Of a DNA stretch of 64,000 nt, positions 38,001 through 53,177 are shown piece after piece. The DNA is from Pisolithus tinctorius (lineage: Eukaryota; Basidiomycota; Agaricomycetes; Boletales; Pisolithaceae), in NCBI GenBank assembly GCA_024663395.1, contig JANFAH010000005.1:1488001-1552000 (forward strand), written 5' to 3'. Every line of letters starts with the position of its first letter. Within the stretch, counting starts at the first letter, position 1. The translations under genes were made by a program, and so were the position numbers. The notes beneath the pieces were generated by a model that had not been told where the DNA came from, made no database searches, and saw only the letters and a list, made by a program, of their open reading frames with translations.

Positions 38001-39761
38001 AAGGCGAGGTCTGCACCGAAATCAAATCTAGTTGCGATTTCGAGCCCGAAGGGTTCTGATTCCGCGATGCTAGAAGAAGCTACCGGAGTTGCCACCATCA
38101 ACGACACGCCTTCTACTTTTGTCACTGTGTGCATCACTGCCACAGCTACCGACGATTCGACCTTTGCACCTCATGCGCAAAGCATTAGGAGCCGACCTTC
38201 TTCCCCAAAGTGTATGATTCCGAATGAGCAAGTCTCCGTCCGTGCCCCCGATTTCAACGATGCGGAGACGAATAGGAGGGAGAGACCAAGCCATGACAAC
38301 CTTGAGGAACTTCGCAACCAGCGGTATTCTGTCTTCGACAGTCCTCCACCGGACACTCTAGGCACGCCCCCTGAATCGATATTTGTTCCTGCCCTTACAC
38401 CACGACTGTCCGATCCTGAGCTCCTTTACGTTGAAGAGGAAACCGCGCTGGCCAGGGAAACTGCCCCCAGCCCCGACAGTTTCGTATACAGCGCCAGGGA
38501 CGACGTTGCGGGTATCGAATTAGCATGCTTGACCCAACTAAAGTCAGACGAAGACGTCGGCAAGGTAGGTCATGTCCACTACAAAATTCCGTTAAAATCT
38601 TCGCTTCGTTCCCGTACCTTTCGTGCCACTGGTGGTACAGTTGCTCATAAAGAGGGATCCAATTATTACTGACTTTATTCAGAAGAAGAATCTAGTCTCC
38701 CTGCGGTCAAAAGGACGTGAATCGACTCAAAACTCCGTTACAGAGACGGTCGAGCTGCCAACTTTCATAACTCCCTTATCGCACAAGCGCCACACTGTTA
38801 CGTTCGCTTCCCCTATAGAGAGCCTGATGCTTCCGGATGTTCGCGTAAGAGCAGCCACGAAGTCGGACAGAAGCTTGCAGAGGCCAGTCGAACCTTTCGG
38901 GCAACGGCAACCTTGGCGTCAGGAAGGTGGGGAGCGAAAAGACGATAGGATTGTGGGGGGCGAGCGACTCAAGACTTCCTATACTTCAAAAGATGATGCC
39001 CCTTTGCCGATGCCTGTACCGAGTAAGGACCGCAAGCCTCGCAACAAGGGAACCAATCCCCTGATTGCCACCGCCACAGAAACTACTCTGTTAAAAGCAG
39101 AGACCGTATGTGAGTGAGGGTCCTTCCGCTTGATGACGACCTAGATCGAGTATCTTTATGATAGCGAATGCGTTTGCTGCACATGAGGCGATGACGGATG
39201 GAGTTGATGTCGATGATATTGTTGAGGTAAGCGATGAAGCAGTCACTATGTTCTAGCTACTCTCCTGACTCCCCTGGCTCACCTCCACCAGGTTCTGGAT
39301 GACATTCATGCCGTACATAAGTTTGGGTTGGAGGGTTCCGCCATAACTTACATCTGCTTCAGGTGATTACCACAAGTATTGCCAAGAGATTCGAGAACAT
39401 GAGGAAAGACGTACGAGCTTGTCGGGGAGAACTCCTTCAAGACGTTTTGCAGGACCTGAAGATTACAGTTGCCACGAAGTAAGCGTGTTGGTTCTGTCTG
39501 TCGCGTGATACACATTCGAATGAACTGGGCAGCGTGGAACAGTTCAACAACCTCGTTCAACTTGAAGAAGAATACTACGAATACTACGACTCAATGACGC
39601 GCCGCTGGGAAGAACTTATTCATTGCAACGAGAGCCTTTTGTCGCATTTCAAGAACGCCGTCAAGGACCACGATCGTAGCATATCCGCGAAAACATACCC
39701 CACTTCGATTTTACCTCGCAAGCCACTCTTCTCTGATTTCAAGGACCGCTTGATGTGGTAG
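35003..39761 (+). CDS. large protein with helical N terminus, PH-like fold, disordered centre and C-terminal coiled coil; candidate SYCP2/Red1-type meiotic axis protein
   Basis: I recognise no strong signature, but the layout is distinctive. Residues 1 to about 300 are a helical, armadillo-like region: MSTIENAVTLLRQLVGQQAA, PLYHAYPGPALQLTSAVLSN, RAYLGPARLGIMISTSRDYL, YLIMESLLTLFARLLSTGRV. Next comes a compact segment rich in beta strand and closed by a helix (ACGHVFPQPDASDRLLLDRQ; NTTLKVDNGEFCLTFSLGRE; DLSRFMETLRRRG), resembling a PH/spindlin-like domain. Then RKPKKSISLASEVKFAS starts about 750 residues of disordered, Ser/Pro/charged sequence with SP motifs. The C terminus is a coiled coil (FENMRKDVRACRGELLQDVL; EQFNNLVQLEEEYYEYYDSM) ending at 39761. 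This order matches SYCP2 and Red1, chromosome-axis scaffolds. The assignment is inference from architecture; the gene model itself is well supported, with clean introns. Confidence 0.6.
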
Positions 39762-40197
39762 ACTGACTACCTCCGGTATCGAGATCTCAGATATCTTCTC
39801 TGGGGACTTAATTGGTACTGGTTGCCATTGTGGCGTATTGAACGATAACATCGACCGCTCAGGTTTACAGGCTATTTTTCGATTCAGTGCGCTTTGTTTA
39901 GGATGGATTGTCTCCGGCTCGTTCTCCCGACTTCGAGTACATACGTACGCCCATCCACATGTATGTGAGCATCCGCGGGTAGAAATAGGTCATGTCAGGC
40001 AAGTTTCAGACAAAGGGCTCAAGCAACCTAAGTGTAACTACCATTACTGAAAAAAGTAGTGTACGGACTGGTCGCTGGAACTGAAGTACACCCAGGTTAG
40101 GTAAAACACAACTTGCGCGATGAGATTAGGATCGGGCTGTGAGAGAATGCCGAATTGAGTTGCAGTCGCTGCGAGCACGATCCCCACGTATTTGACG
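39762..40197. other. spacer before the M1 aminopeptidase
   Basis: 436 bp between co-oriented genes; 3' UTR plus promoter. No coding signal. Confidence 0.4.
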
Positions 40198-43100
40198 ATG
40201 ACTAGTGTTCCAACTGATGATTTCCGGCTACCTCTTGATGTCAAACCAAAGCATTACGATCTCACCATCAAGACAGATTTGAATAAGGATGTCTTCGAAG
40301 GCGTCGTGAAGGTCCAGTGAGTGCCACCAGCAGCTTGCAAGCCCATGGCGGGAAGCTGCCCTGGTCTGACGCTAAACTTCTAGCTTGGAAGTCAGAAACC
40401 AGACTTCTGCCATTGTCCTGAACGTGGCGGACCTGGAGATTTCTGATGTGGTATTGCATTCATATGCATTGAAGAGCGAACAGTCGGACACAGCAAGGTC
40501 GTTCGACGCGAGAAGCGAACGAGGTATCTTTTGTTTTCCTAACGTCCTGCCTGCCGCATCCGAGGCTACGCTTTCCATTAAATTTACTGGAAAGCTTGCT
40601 GGTTCCATGATGGGGTATTACAAGTCATCTTTCCAACATGATGGTTCAACCAAATCCTATGCCCTTACGCAGTTTGAGGTAGGTATTTCCAATGTTCCTA
40701 TGGTTGGTTCTGATCCGACTGCGTTGTGGAGCCTACTGCTGCAAGGCGTGCGTTTCCTTGCTGGGACGAACCTCTTCTCAAGGCTACATTCGCAATTGCC
40801 ATGATCTCTCGTGCTGGTACTACCAATTTGAGCAACATGCCTGCGATCTCGGAAGAGATGTACACTACAGGAGTGGCAGACACCGAGGACAAGGCTCTTT
40901 CGGCGCTTCTCTCTAAGCTTAGTTTCCACAACGAGGATCAAGACAAAGATGAGTGGAAGATCACGAGGTTCATGGCAACCCCACCAGTAGGTTCAGTCCA
41001 GGCTGTGCAAATAAGGATTTTAGGCTTGACATGAACACACACGATAGATGTCGCCGTACATCGTTGCGTTCGCCAATGGAAAGTTTTCGTATCTTGAGGG
41101 TTCCTATAAGAGCCCCTTAAGTGGGACTGTTCGTCCTCTCCGCGTCTACAGTGAGTTACACTGTGAAGAGGCAGTCGCATTATTTCTAAGCGTTGCAGGC
41201 ACTCCGGACGTTATCAAGCAGACGCAATATGCCCTCGAGGTCAAGGCTAAAGTGATCCCGTACTATGAACGGATTTTCGACATCGAGTATCCTTTGCCCA
41301 AGTTGGATACGTTGGTCGTGAGCTCGTCACTTTCTAAAGTTTTGCCCCGATTATGATGTTATAATGCGAAGGCACATGATTTTGACGCTGGTGCGATGGA
41401 AAATTGGGTATAGTGATGAATTGCTTGTGCGTGCAGCTTGTTGATGCCTGCTTCGCTGTCAGGGCCTTATCACTGGTCGCACGAGTGCTTTCTTGCTGGA
41501 CCCAGACAGGGTGGACGTGGCTACGAAAAAGCGTGTCACAGTCTTCCAGTCACATGAGGTTGCTCACATGTGGTGGGTTTTTTGTTCATGGTGCATGGTG
41601 TATCTACACGACCTCCTCCTGTAGGTTTGGGAACATAACCACGATGGAGTGGTGGGACTACCTATATTTGAATGAAGGTGATTGATTTGTATTTTTACAG
41701 TGATTTGGAGCTCATTCTAGCGCAAAGGCTTTGCGACCTTGGTATGTGAAGCTTGTAACCAGTCTAACAGCGAGTTAAGATGTCGTTCGAGATGGGAGAA
41801 GTGATTATTGTTGGTACGTGTTTTTGCTTGTCCGACATAACGTGAGCTTAGTTTCGTAGACAAGTGGGTTCCATCCCCCGATTTCCCACCAAGTAACGTT
41901 GATGTCATGCTCTGAAGGATATACCCCGAGTGGAAGGTGGATTCTGAGTTCATCTCCGAGAATTTGAACGAAGCCCTCGAGCTCGATGCTAAACTGTCTT
42001 CGCATCCCATCGAAGTTCACTGTCCCGATGCGAACCAGATCAACCAGGTTCAGTTCACTACCTTGGAAATGACACTTCTTAAGCTCACCCAGTCGATAGA
42101 TTTTCGACTCTTTGTCATACGCGAAGGCTGCCTCTGGTGCGTTTATATCAGTGTTTAACTCGACTCCTGACGATGTTGGAAATAGTACTGCGAATGCTTT
42201 CCAACCACGTTGGGCAGGAGCGATTCCTAAAAGGGGTTTCAATCTACCTAAAGAAGCACTTGTATGCAAATACCGTTACCAAGGATCTTTGGGAGGGAAT
42301 CAGTGAATCAACAGGTGGGTGAAATTTCGTTGGTGCGTTGTCTTTAGGTCCACAAAGCTGGATTAGGTATCAACGTGTCCCAGTTGATGGACAATTGGAT
42401 CACAAAGGTAACTTGGGTTTATGAATAATCACAACAATCAAGGCTTTCTGAACTTATAGACTGGCTTCCCAATCTTGTCTGTCACGGAGACGAAGGATGG
42501 CATCCACGTTCGTCAAGATAGGTTCCTCGAGACAGGACCGGCAGAGGAGCAGGATAACCAAACCATTTGGTTCGTTGGTCTGGCCTTCGGCCTCCCTCTG
42601 GCTGACGGGTGACAGGTCGATCCCGCTGGCTCTGCTGTCGGTCGATGAAACAGGGAAAGCAAAAGTTGACAGCTTAGTTCTCGATACGCGCGAAGCTTCG
42701 TTTAGCATTAACACGGAGGGACATTTCAAACTGAATGCAGGTACATTTGGTGTCTGTAAGTCTCGATATCGTTTCAACGGATTTACCATCTGTTTAAAGC
42801 TTAAATAGATAGAGTGCATTATTTGGACGAACGGCTCTATAGAATAGCCCGTGAGGCAGCTGAGGGTGACAACGTATTTTCCCTTAATGATCGCATTGGG
42901 CTCGTGCACGACGCTATGGCACTTGCGAAATCTGGGTACGCAAGCGTCAGTAGTGCTTTAACCGTAGTTGAAATCTTTAAGGGAGAGAAAGAATGTAAGT
43001 TTCCTTCCATAAAACACCGAGACCTTGACCTTTTATTGACAGCAATTGTCTGTAACAGTCTTAGTCTGGGATTCTATCTCGATGAACCTGCACTTGTTGG

Positions 43101-44271
43101 TGTCTACGTGGTGGGAACACGAAGACGTAACGCTTGGTTTAAACAAATTCAGACGTGTAACTCGTGGTTTACTTGGTTACATCTGCATACTCACTGTAAA
43201 CAGGATCTCTTCGTGCCCCTCGTGAAACGACTCGGATACGAATATTCTTCGTCTGATTCAATTGATATCTCGCAGTTACGTACTCGAGCTATTGAGCAAG
43301 CAGCTAATGCTGGTGATTCTGAGTGAGTTGGGTGCCTGTTTTTACGGGAAATTGTCTAACTAATGTTCCTCGAGTATCATCGTGGAGCTCCAGCGACGTT
43401 TCAAGCGCTATATGGAGAGTAGGGATCGTGCGATGATACCTGCTGATTTGTTCAGGATTAGCATCATAACAGTGAGCAACTGACTCAGAACTTACTGGCA
43501 TTGTCATTCATTTTGAATAGGCTGTTAAAGAGGGCGGGCGAAAAGAATACGAGTTCGCCAAGGCACTGTACGAAAGTCCAACTACACCCCCGTCAGAAAG
43601 TATTTCTGCCATGTGAGTCATGTCAGGTAAACTACATCCGTTTGGGTGCAGACTTCGCCTGTAGGTACGCCATGTGCGCCAGCCAAGACGCGTCATGCAT
43701 CAAAGATACCTTCCCGTACATCTTGAATGGAGTGAGAAAGCAAGATGTTATTTACTTCCTTTTGGGCCTGCAGAGGAATCATCAGACAAGACGCAGTTCA
43801 GCCAGCTTCGTCATGGATAACTTCTCTGAAGTGAGTCGCGTTGCTATGGTGTGACTGTCTATACTGATGTTCTCACAGCTCGAAAAGCGGTTTGAAGGCA
43901 ATTTCTCGTTCAAGGATGTGATTTCGGTAGGTGGCATAAGACTGAACGGGGTAACAAAGCTTCATGCACTGCAGGACACATTTTGCAATCTGAACACGCA
44001 GGCGGATTATGAGAGGCTTGAAGAGTTCTTCAAGGCATGGCATCTTTTCGTGTTCTAACTCATCGATCTGCGATTCATGAACCATCCGACGATAGGACAA
44101 GGACACTTCACGGTACCATTATGCGCTTTCGCAAACAATGGACACTCTTCGGGCGTCGATTGCATGGATCAACGTAGGTCATTTCGAGCGACGGATGATA
44201 TAGGCTAACGGGTCGGTCTCCAGCGTTCCACCACGGATATTGTAGGTTGGCTGGCGAAGCGGGGGGTATGA
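40198..44271 (+). CDS. M1-family zinc aminopeptidase (Ape2/puromycin-sensitive type)
   Basis: Gluzincin that removes N-terminal residues from peptides. More than 20 short exons join in frame. The N domain starts [20 protein letters not shown] and includes YALTQFE joined to [20 protein letters not shown]. The substrate motif is GAMENWG (41390s). The zinc site is [20 protein letters not shown] followed by YLNEG, giving His-Glu-x2-His and the downstream Glu. The family norm is HELAHQWFGN; here Met replaces Gln but the catalytic residues are intact. The C-terminal helical domain reads [57 protein letters not shown] and [17 protein letters not shown], with TGA at 44269-44271. Two oddities are a required 4 nt micro-exon (41860-41863) and a GC-AG intron (44035-44095). 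Length about 890 residues, typical of Ape2. Confidence 0.9.
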
Positions 44272-44447
44272 GCTGATGACATAATGAAATGGTGTAACAT
44301 GCTTTGTATGGTAAATGACTGTTAGCGGTAGCGTCGTGGCCAGAAAGACGATAACCAAGGAATACTCGGATGGCTCTTGCCTGATCCTGTTTTTCTTTTC
44401 CTGGAGCCGAAGTTAGTGTGCAAGACAGGAGAAATTTGGTGGGGAGG

Positions 44448-46725
44448 ATGCCAGCGTTCGACCCTGTACGCGATGCTGTTTTGAATTCACCCGTCACTCA
44501 GTCACTTGCTCTGCCATATAACACCCATATCCAAGACACTGACCTCGACAGACAAGAAAGGCATTCCACTGACATTCCTTCCCCGTCCTCGTCGCGCCCG
44601 TCGTCGCGTGCAACCGGCAGCCCCTCTCTCACGCGACGGGCCACCGATCTCGCTGTTCTACTCAATTTCGACACCCAGGCACCTCGCACGCCGAGCTCGG
44701 CAAAACCATCCAGTTTGTCCCATCTATTACTCTTCGATGACGATTCGAGCACCACGGTTTCATCGACGTCGACTATGGAAGTCGATACGCTAAGCGGTGT
44801 GCAGTCGTTGCGCCGCCGGGGCACTAACCTTCCGACTCTCGATATTCCTCGTGAAGATGTGGATAACCAGGCGCAGCCTTCTCCACGCCAGCTCTCTACC
44901 GCTTCATCTCGGTCTTTTCCCGCCCAGCAGGCCGACACAGCCTCTCATGCCACCTCAGCCTCCTCCGCCTCGCGTATGTTTCCTTCTTCACCTCTTGCAC
45001 GTTCCCCAGTCTTGTCTTCCTCTCGACCATCGACATCCTCCTCCAACCCTTCCCCGTTATTTTCAACGTCAGGTGTAGTCAAAACCGCTTCCCCTGTCAT
45101 GTCGCAGCCTCCCCGACCCGTCGCTTCTTCTGTCCCTTACAACCCTCGCAACCGTAGAACGCCTGCGGGGTCCGTACTTGTGCCCATGACACCTCAAGAG
45201 ATCGAGATGTATAAGCACTACCGCGGCATTGGCACTCAGAGCCTCCTTGCAAAGCGTAAACGAAGTCGTAGCACATCTCCAGATGACCCCTCTGTTCGTG
45301 CCGCCAAGCGCCACGCTGGAGACGTCGGAAGGGTAGTCGAACACTGTAAGTCTGCATCCTATACATTAGTCTACACATATTGCTCGGTCCATGGCACTAG
45401 TTTTCCGTTACTCATGCTTAAAACAATGTGCAGACAACTTGCGTCCGGAAGTTGGTGTCAAGCAGCGCCTGAGATCGCCGATCATCGGGCTGAAGAATTT
45501 CAATAACTGGGTAAAGTCTGTGCTCATTACCCGTTTCGCTCACCCGGTCCTCGCTACTTCTACCACTAAATCCATTGACGGGCCAAGTGGAGGGCGTGGC
45601 AAAGTACTTGACATGGGATGTGGAAAAGGAGGTGATCTCGTCAAGTGGGAGAAAGCCCGTATCCGGGAATTGATTGGTGTGGGCACGTATCATTATATTG
45701 TTAACATCCTATTGTGTTGCTTATTGACCATGGCAGACATCGCCGATGTTTCTATTGAGCAGGCTCGTGACCGCTGGAAAGGCATGCGTCCTCCTCGTTT
45801 TGCAGCATCCTTTGCTGCGCTGGACTGCTATACGGAATCGCTTTCTAAAGCTTTTCCGCCAGAGAAACTTGCTCAACCCTTTGACGTCGTGTCTATGCAG
45901 TTTTGTATGCACTACGCATTTGAAACTGCCGAAAAGGCACGGTGTATGCTTCAGAATATCAGCCAATGGCTACGAAAAGGGGGGGCTTTTCTTGGCACAA
46001 TTCCCAACGCCGACTACCTCTTGTACGCGCATGTTGTAATCTTCGTTTTCAAAGTGTCTGACAAGAGTCAACTGTAGAGAACGTCTAGATAGCCTCCCGT
46101 CCTCAGCAACGGACCTATCGTTCGGTAACTCAGTATATAAAATTCGATTTGAGGACCGACGGTCGAGACGGTTGTTCGGTCACCGGTATTATTTCTGGCT
46201 TCAAGACGCGGTGGATGACGTGCCAGAGTACATTGTATGCTGGGATAAATTCGTCGAGTATGTTGCTCTCAATTTATTCATTATTGTGTGCGCATGGCAG
46301 TTTCATGGACCGTTTTTGATTTACCGTTGCATTGTAATCTGATCGTCCTCGCCGAGAGACGTTTGTACCCAAAGCAAATGGTGTTCCTACGGCTTACATG
46401 AAATCTGCCAATGCTCTTTGTTTCCATCGTAACCCAATATTCTGGAACACTACTGACCCCGCTTTGCAGACTCGCTGCCGAATATGCCTTGTACCCGATC
46501 TACAAGGAGGAGTTCCACCAGATCTTCGCTGAGCACCGAGATGAAGAGGAATTCAAATCGCTAATGTTGCGTATGAAGGTTGTTGATGCCAATGGTGAGA
46601 GCGCGATGGACGAAGAGCAATGGGAAGCTGCCAGTCAGTCTCTTCAACTTGATTTCTGTGTCGTCCATGCTGATTTCGTGTTACCCGCAGATATTTATAT
46701 TGGGTTTGCATTTGAAAAGAGATGA
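44448..46725 (+). CDS. ABD1: mRNA cap guanine-N7 methyltransferase
   Basis: Methylates the N7 of the cap guanosine on nascent RNA polymerase II transcripts using S-adenosylmethionine. Residues 1 to about 280 are Ser/Pro/Thr-rich and probably disordered, longer than in yeast Abd1. The catalytic domain starts with YNLRPEVGVKQRLRSPIIGL KNFNNWVKSVLI. The SAM-binding motif I is KVLDMGCGKGGDLVKWEKAR, followed by the post-I strand joined to DIADVSIEQARDRWKGMRPP. The cap-pocket segment is VSMQFCMHYAFETAEKARCM, with GGAFLGTIPNADYLL, FGHRYYFWLQDAVDDVPEYI and EYALYPIYKEEFHQIFAEH after it. The final exon is NIYIGFAFEKR with TGA at 46723-46725. The chosen ATG is at 44448, 176 bp after the aminopeptidase stop. 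The gene converges on RSP5. Confidence 0.93.
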
Positions 46726-47011
46726 TCAGCCGGCGTTCGTTCGGTTCGTGCTACCTTATGTAATCCGGTATGCTAGTTCTTATTGGCCGTACTGTATTTT
46801 CTCGGAATCGAAGTTTCATCACATCCTGCAATATATAAGCATCCTTAACAGTATGGCCATAGCTACAACAAGTAACGGTGAAGGGTAAATGGCCTGGAAT
46901 TCCGCAGCTCCGGAAAAAAAAAGTAGGTAATAGCAGTATAGCATGGTACTGAACAGAAAGAAGCAGAAGGAAAGCATATGTTGTGAATGGCGTAGCCCGC
47001 ATAGGTTATTC

Positions 47012-50002
<2,991 letters not shown>

Positions 50003-50600
50003 CGGACTAAGCGATGCGTCAAATAGACCCAATAAGAAGTGTGATCCCGGCTCTTTCTTGTATCACTGAGCAGTCTTGGACGATTCCAGAGGGTGTTTTG
50101 GCGCCGTACAGCACGATGACGAGCAAGACCAAACCCAGCTTGGCCGACGGCCGTTTTCAGACGCCGATTGCAGTGCTAAGCTGCCGGCACACTTCGGCAT
50201 CGTCCACCTCTGCGCATCGACCGCAGCCTCAGTGGTGTGGGACGATCTTATTAGCTGACTGCGCGTTCTGAGCAGATAGACTGTTTAAAGGGTTTATCGT
50301 TGTAATGTATCGCTGTGAACCCAGTTACTCTGATGCGGCATGTGTGTCAATTGTCTAGTCTTCAGAGGACGGACACAATTATCACTGTAAATTGCTCCGT
50401 TTGTCTTGATCGTCCATTGAACAGTATCGCGTGCTCGTATTGAGCGGTCCGCCCGACAAAGGACACTGTATTAGGTTACTTTAGGCGTTGAGTGGCAGAC
50501 CTCCAAGCCCAAGTGGGAACTTCGACCAACGACGTCACCATTCCCCGAACCAGTGCATACCCGTCGCCAGTCCACGTTTCAACGTTCACACCAGAGAAAG
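50003..50600. other. divergent promoter of RSP5 and the Atg38-like gene
   Basis: 598 bp between opposing start codons. The first 10 or so bases are shared with the RSP5 pseudogene copy; beyond that the two loci differ. No gene seen. Confidence 0.5.
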
Positions 50601-52268
50601 ATGTTGTCGGTGGAGTCGCCTTTACATATAGTAGGTCATCCATGGGTCCGGTGTCGTCCTTTCTGAGTGACGATTTGACCCCTTGCATAGGCACACCAGC
50701 ATGCAGCGAGCGCGGAAGACTACCGCAACGAGGGACTACTAGTCAAAGCAGCAGAAGAGCACTTCAGTGCTGCAAAAGCATTCATGGAGTGCGAAGAGAA
50801 GTCGAATGACAGCAACGTATGATGCAGCCGTCACATATTCCGCTCGATACAGCTAGTGACCGGAGTGTCTCTAGACGAAGCGAACGCTCTACTTGCTCTA
50901 CAGCGAGCATGTAAAAGCAGGTAAAGAACTTGAACGAAGAATAACCAAGTTACGGGACGAGGGGAAAGATCCTACCCTACCCCAGAAAGTGTTACCGCGA
51001 AATGTCCCAGCGTATTCAGGTCATGCAGTCGGCGGTCCCAGCACTATACTCCGTCCGTCGTATATTCACCAGAATCCCAACAACGATTCTAGTGCTTCCG
51101 TGCGACTCACGGACTCGCACAACAACGTCGACGAGTCCTTCATGGTTCTTGGCCAGAGGGTGAGTCTACAGATATGCCATGATCGTTTCACTGTGTGATT
51201 ATACGATGCTCAGTCGGACCCCGGGGATGCATTCAACAATTTCTGGAATATAATGGAAGGCATGCTAGACAACCTGTCTCAGCCCGTGGCATTTGCGACA
51301 GCTCCGCTTGCCACGGAGGTGGGCATGCCGAGCAAGCAAGGTTCTCGACGAGACTATGGTTCGAGCAGCGATACTGATCGCGAAGAACCCTTTGTAACCA
51401 AATTTTCTCGAAGGCTGGGGCTCGCTTCCGCTTCCAAGTCAAGTGAGCTTTACCAACTATTTCTGTCTGTCTCGTTGAATATCTTTTAAAAGAAGACATA
51501 CTGATTGAGGAAACGGAGGAAGAAGTCTTAGTTGACGAAGGTTTGCCGCGATTCCGTCGGTTACAATTCTAAACTTACAAGACAAGGTAACGACTTATCG
51601 GAGTCATTCTATCTGGTTCCCCCAGAACCGGAACAGTCATTCCCAGCGCTTAAGAAAGAGAATGCCGCTCTCAAACGCGAAGTAGACGAGATGCAAAAAC
51701 GTTTAGCAGCAGCCGAGCGAATGCTGCAAATGCGCAAGGAACAAGATCAGCAATTGCGCGACAGCATAGTACTTGCTCGGCAACAGGTACGATCATTGGG
51801 TGAATCCCAAACATACTCAACATTCCCTTCTCAGGCTCAACGTGCGATGGGAGCGTCCTTAGTGCTACAGCGAACTGGCGGCCAATCGTCACCCGTGGAT
51901 TTCTCTGCACTGAATATCAATCTACCACCAGTTCCGGCACCTGTGACGGCACTCAACGCAGGAAGGGATCGAGAAGCTCAGCACGTGCGTAGGATCAGGG
52001 AATTAGAGGAAGAACTTAGAAATCTGCGCGTGGACAATGACAAACAAGTGCGTTACTACTGCGACAGCTATGTCCACCTGATACTCAGATTTCTCCACAG
52101 AAGATAATGATTGCACGTTTCCGAGAACGATGGGAGAAATTAAAAGAGTCTGCCAAGCGAAAAAAAGACGCCAAAATTGCCGAGGGTGCCAGAACAGGCA
52201 TCAGCGAACGTATTGAAGAGGAGCCTGACGCTGAACGCGAGTTGGACGACGGAGGCAGGCGTCATTGA
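50601..52268 (+). CDS. MIT-like and coiled-coil protein, candidate Atg38/NRBF2-type autophagy factor
   Basis: The first exon is ten codons (MLSVESPLHI), joined to AHQHAASAEDYRNEGLLVKA AEEHFSAAKAFMECEEKSND and then TKRTLYLLYSEHVKAGKELE RRITKLRDEGKDP. This three-helix hairpin, with alternating Ala/Leu positions, is the pattern of an MIT domain and resembles the N terminus of Atg38/NRBF2, a subunit of the autophagy PI3-kinase complex I. The middle part is disordered with an acidic strip (ILIEETEEEVLVDEG). A coiled coil follows (FPALKKENAALKREVDEMQK RLAAAERMLQMRKEQDQQLR), then a second helix (REAQHVRRIRELEEELRNLR). It ends ERIEEEPDAERELDDGGRRH at 52268. An N-terminal MIT plus a C-terminal coiled coil fits Atg38, but the family call is inference. 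Confidence 0.65.
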
Positions 52269-52456
52269 ATTTTATACCCATATTATATTTATCCCATGTA
52301 GTTTAGCCGACAGGCGAACTGTCTTACAATTTGAAATCTCTATCGCTGGCCAAGAGCCTACTGCGCTCTCGTAGGCACGATTGAGGGAAAGCAGACTGCT
52401 CAAGACAACATGGGAAAAGTGTCGAAAAAATGGGAATGAAGGGAAAAAATACAATA

Positions 52457-53177
52457 TTAGGCTGTCGTTGGTGCGAATAGAGCGAAATCGAGTATGTGAA
52501 AAGACGACACCAATGTTTGGAAGTCAGACTTTATGGCATCCCGGTCCACCAACCCTGTGGATTCGGTCGGGATGCTGGCCGAGACCACGACATCTGCTGT
52601 CGCCTTGGACGTGACAATGCGGAACAATGCGATCAGGATGTCCACTTCATTTGCTTGCGGTTGGTTGAACTTCCGCGCTTTCTGACGACCGTACAGGAAC
52701 ATGGGAGATGGCGTAAGATCGTCAGAAGTTATCGCCTTCTTTGGCTCCAATTGCAATGCGCGTATCTCTGTTATTTCTTTATCGATAGCCCCATTTTCTT
52801 CTGCCAGTACATCGAAGTGGTATCTTCGCCCGGTATGGTGTCAGGGGTAGGACTGTGAGGCTGACTTACAAACATTACCTCGCTGCCTCTGCATCATCTT
52901 CCGGTGGAACCCTTTGCAACACCTCTATCGAAAGAAACGCATCTGATTTGGGGTACAGGAAGGCTTCCTGTGAATCTGGAACTTGTCGGATGTCTCTATC
53001 GATCGTTATCGCTGAGTTCAGTGTTAGATCAGAACACGTACGAGATATCCAAAACTGCGCTTGGGAGGATAGCCGTTACTGCACCACCAAAGAGCGCTCT
53101 GGATGTCCCTTCCGTGCCATCACGAATTAGAGAGCGGGTTTTCAGAGATCAAGAACGATTCACTGACTTTCGAACAT
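52457..53177 (-). CDS. MOG1: Ran-binding nuclear import factor MOG1
   Basis: Mog1 binds Ran GTPase, promotes nucleotide release and supports nuclear import. The core reads RALFGGAVTAILPSAVLDIS, DIRQVPDSQEAFLYPKSDAF, SIEVLQRVPPEDDAEAARYH FDVLAEEN, KKAITSDDLTPSPMFLYGRQ and ANEVDILIALFRIVTSKATA, and ends FHILDFALFAPTTA at 52457. This is the full Mog1 fold in about 190 residues. The first exon is short and less certain: ATG at 53177 (MFER) with donor GTCAGT gives an in-frame start to TSRALFGGA, whereas the nearer ATG near 53122 is out of frame. Three introns. It converges on the Atg38-like gene. Confidence 0.85.

Noticed and set aside
44498..44938. 146-codon minus-strand frame
   Set aside because: Antisense to the Ser/Pro-rich N-terminal region of ABD1; composition reflects the opposite strand.
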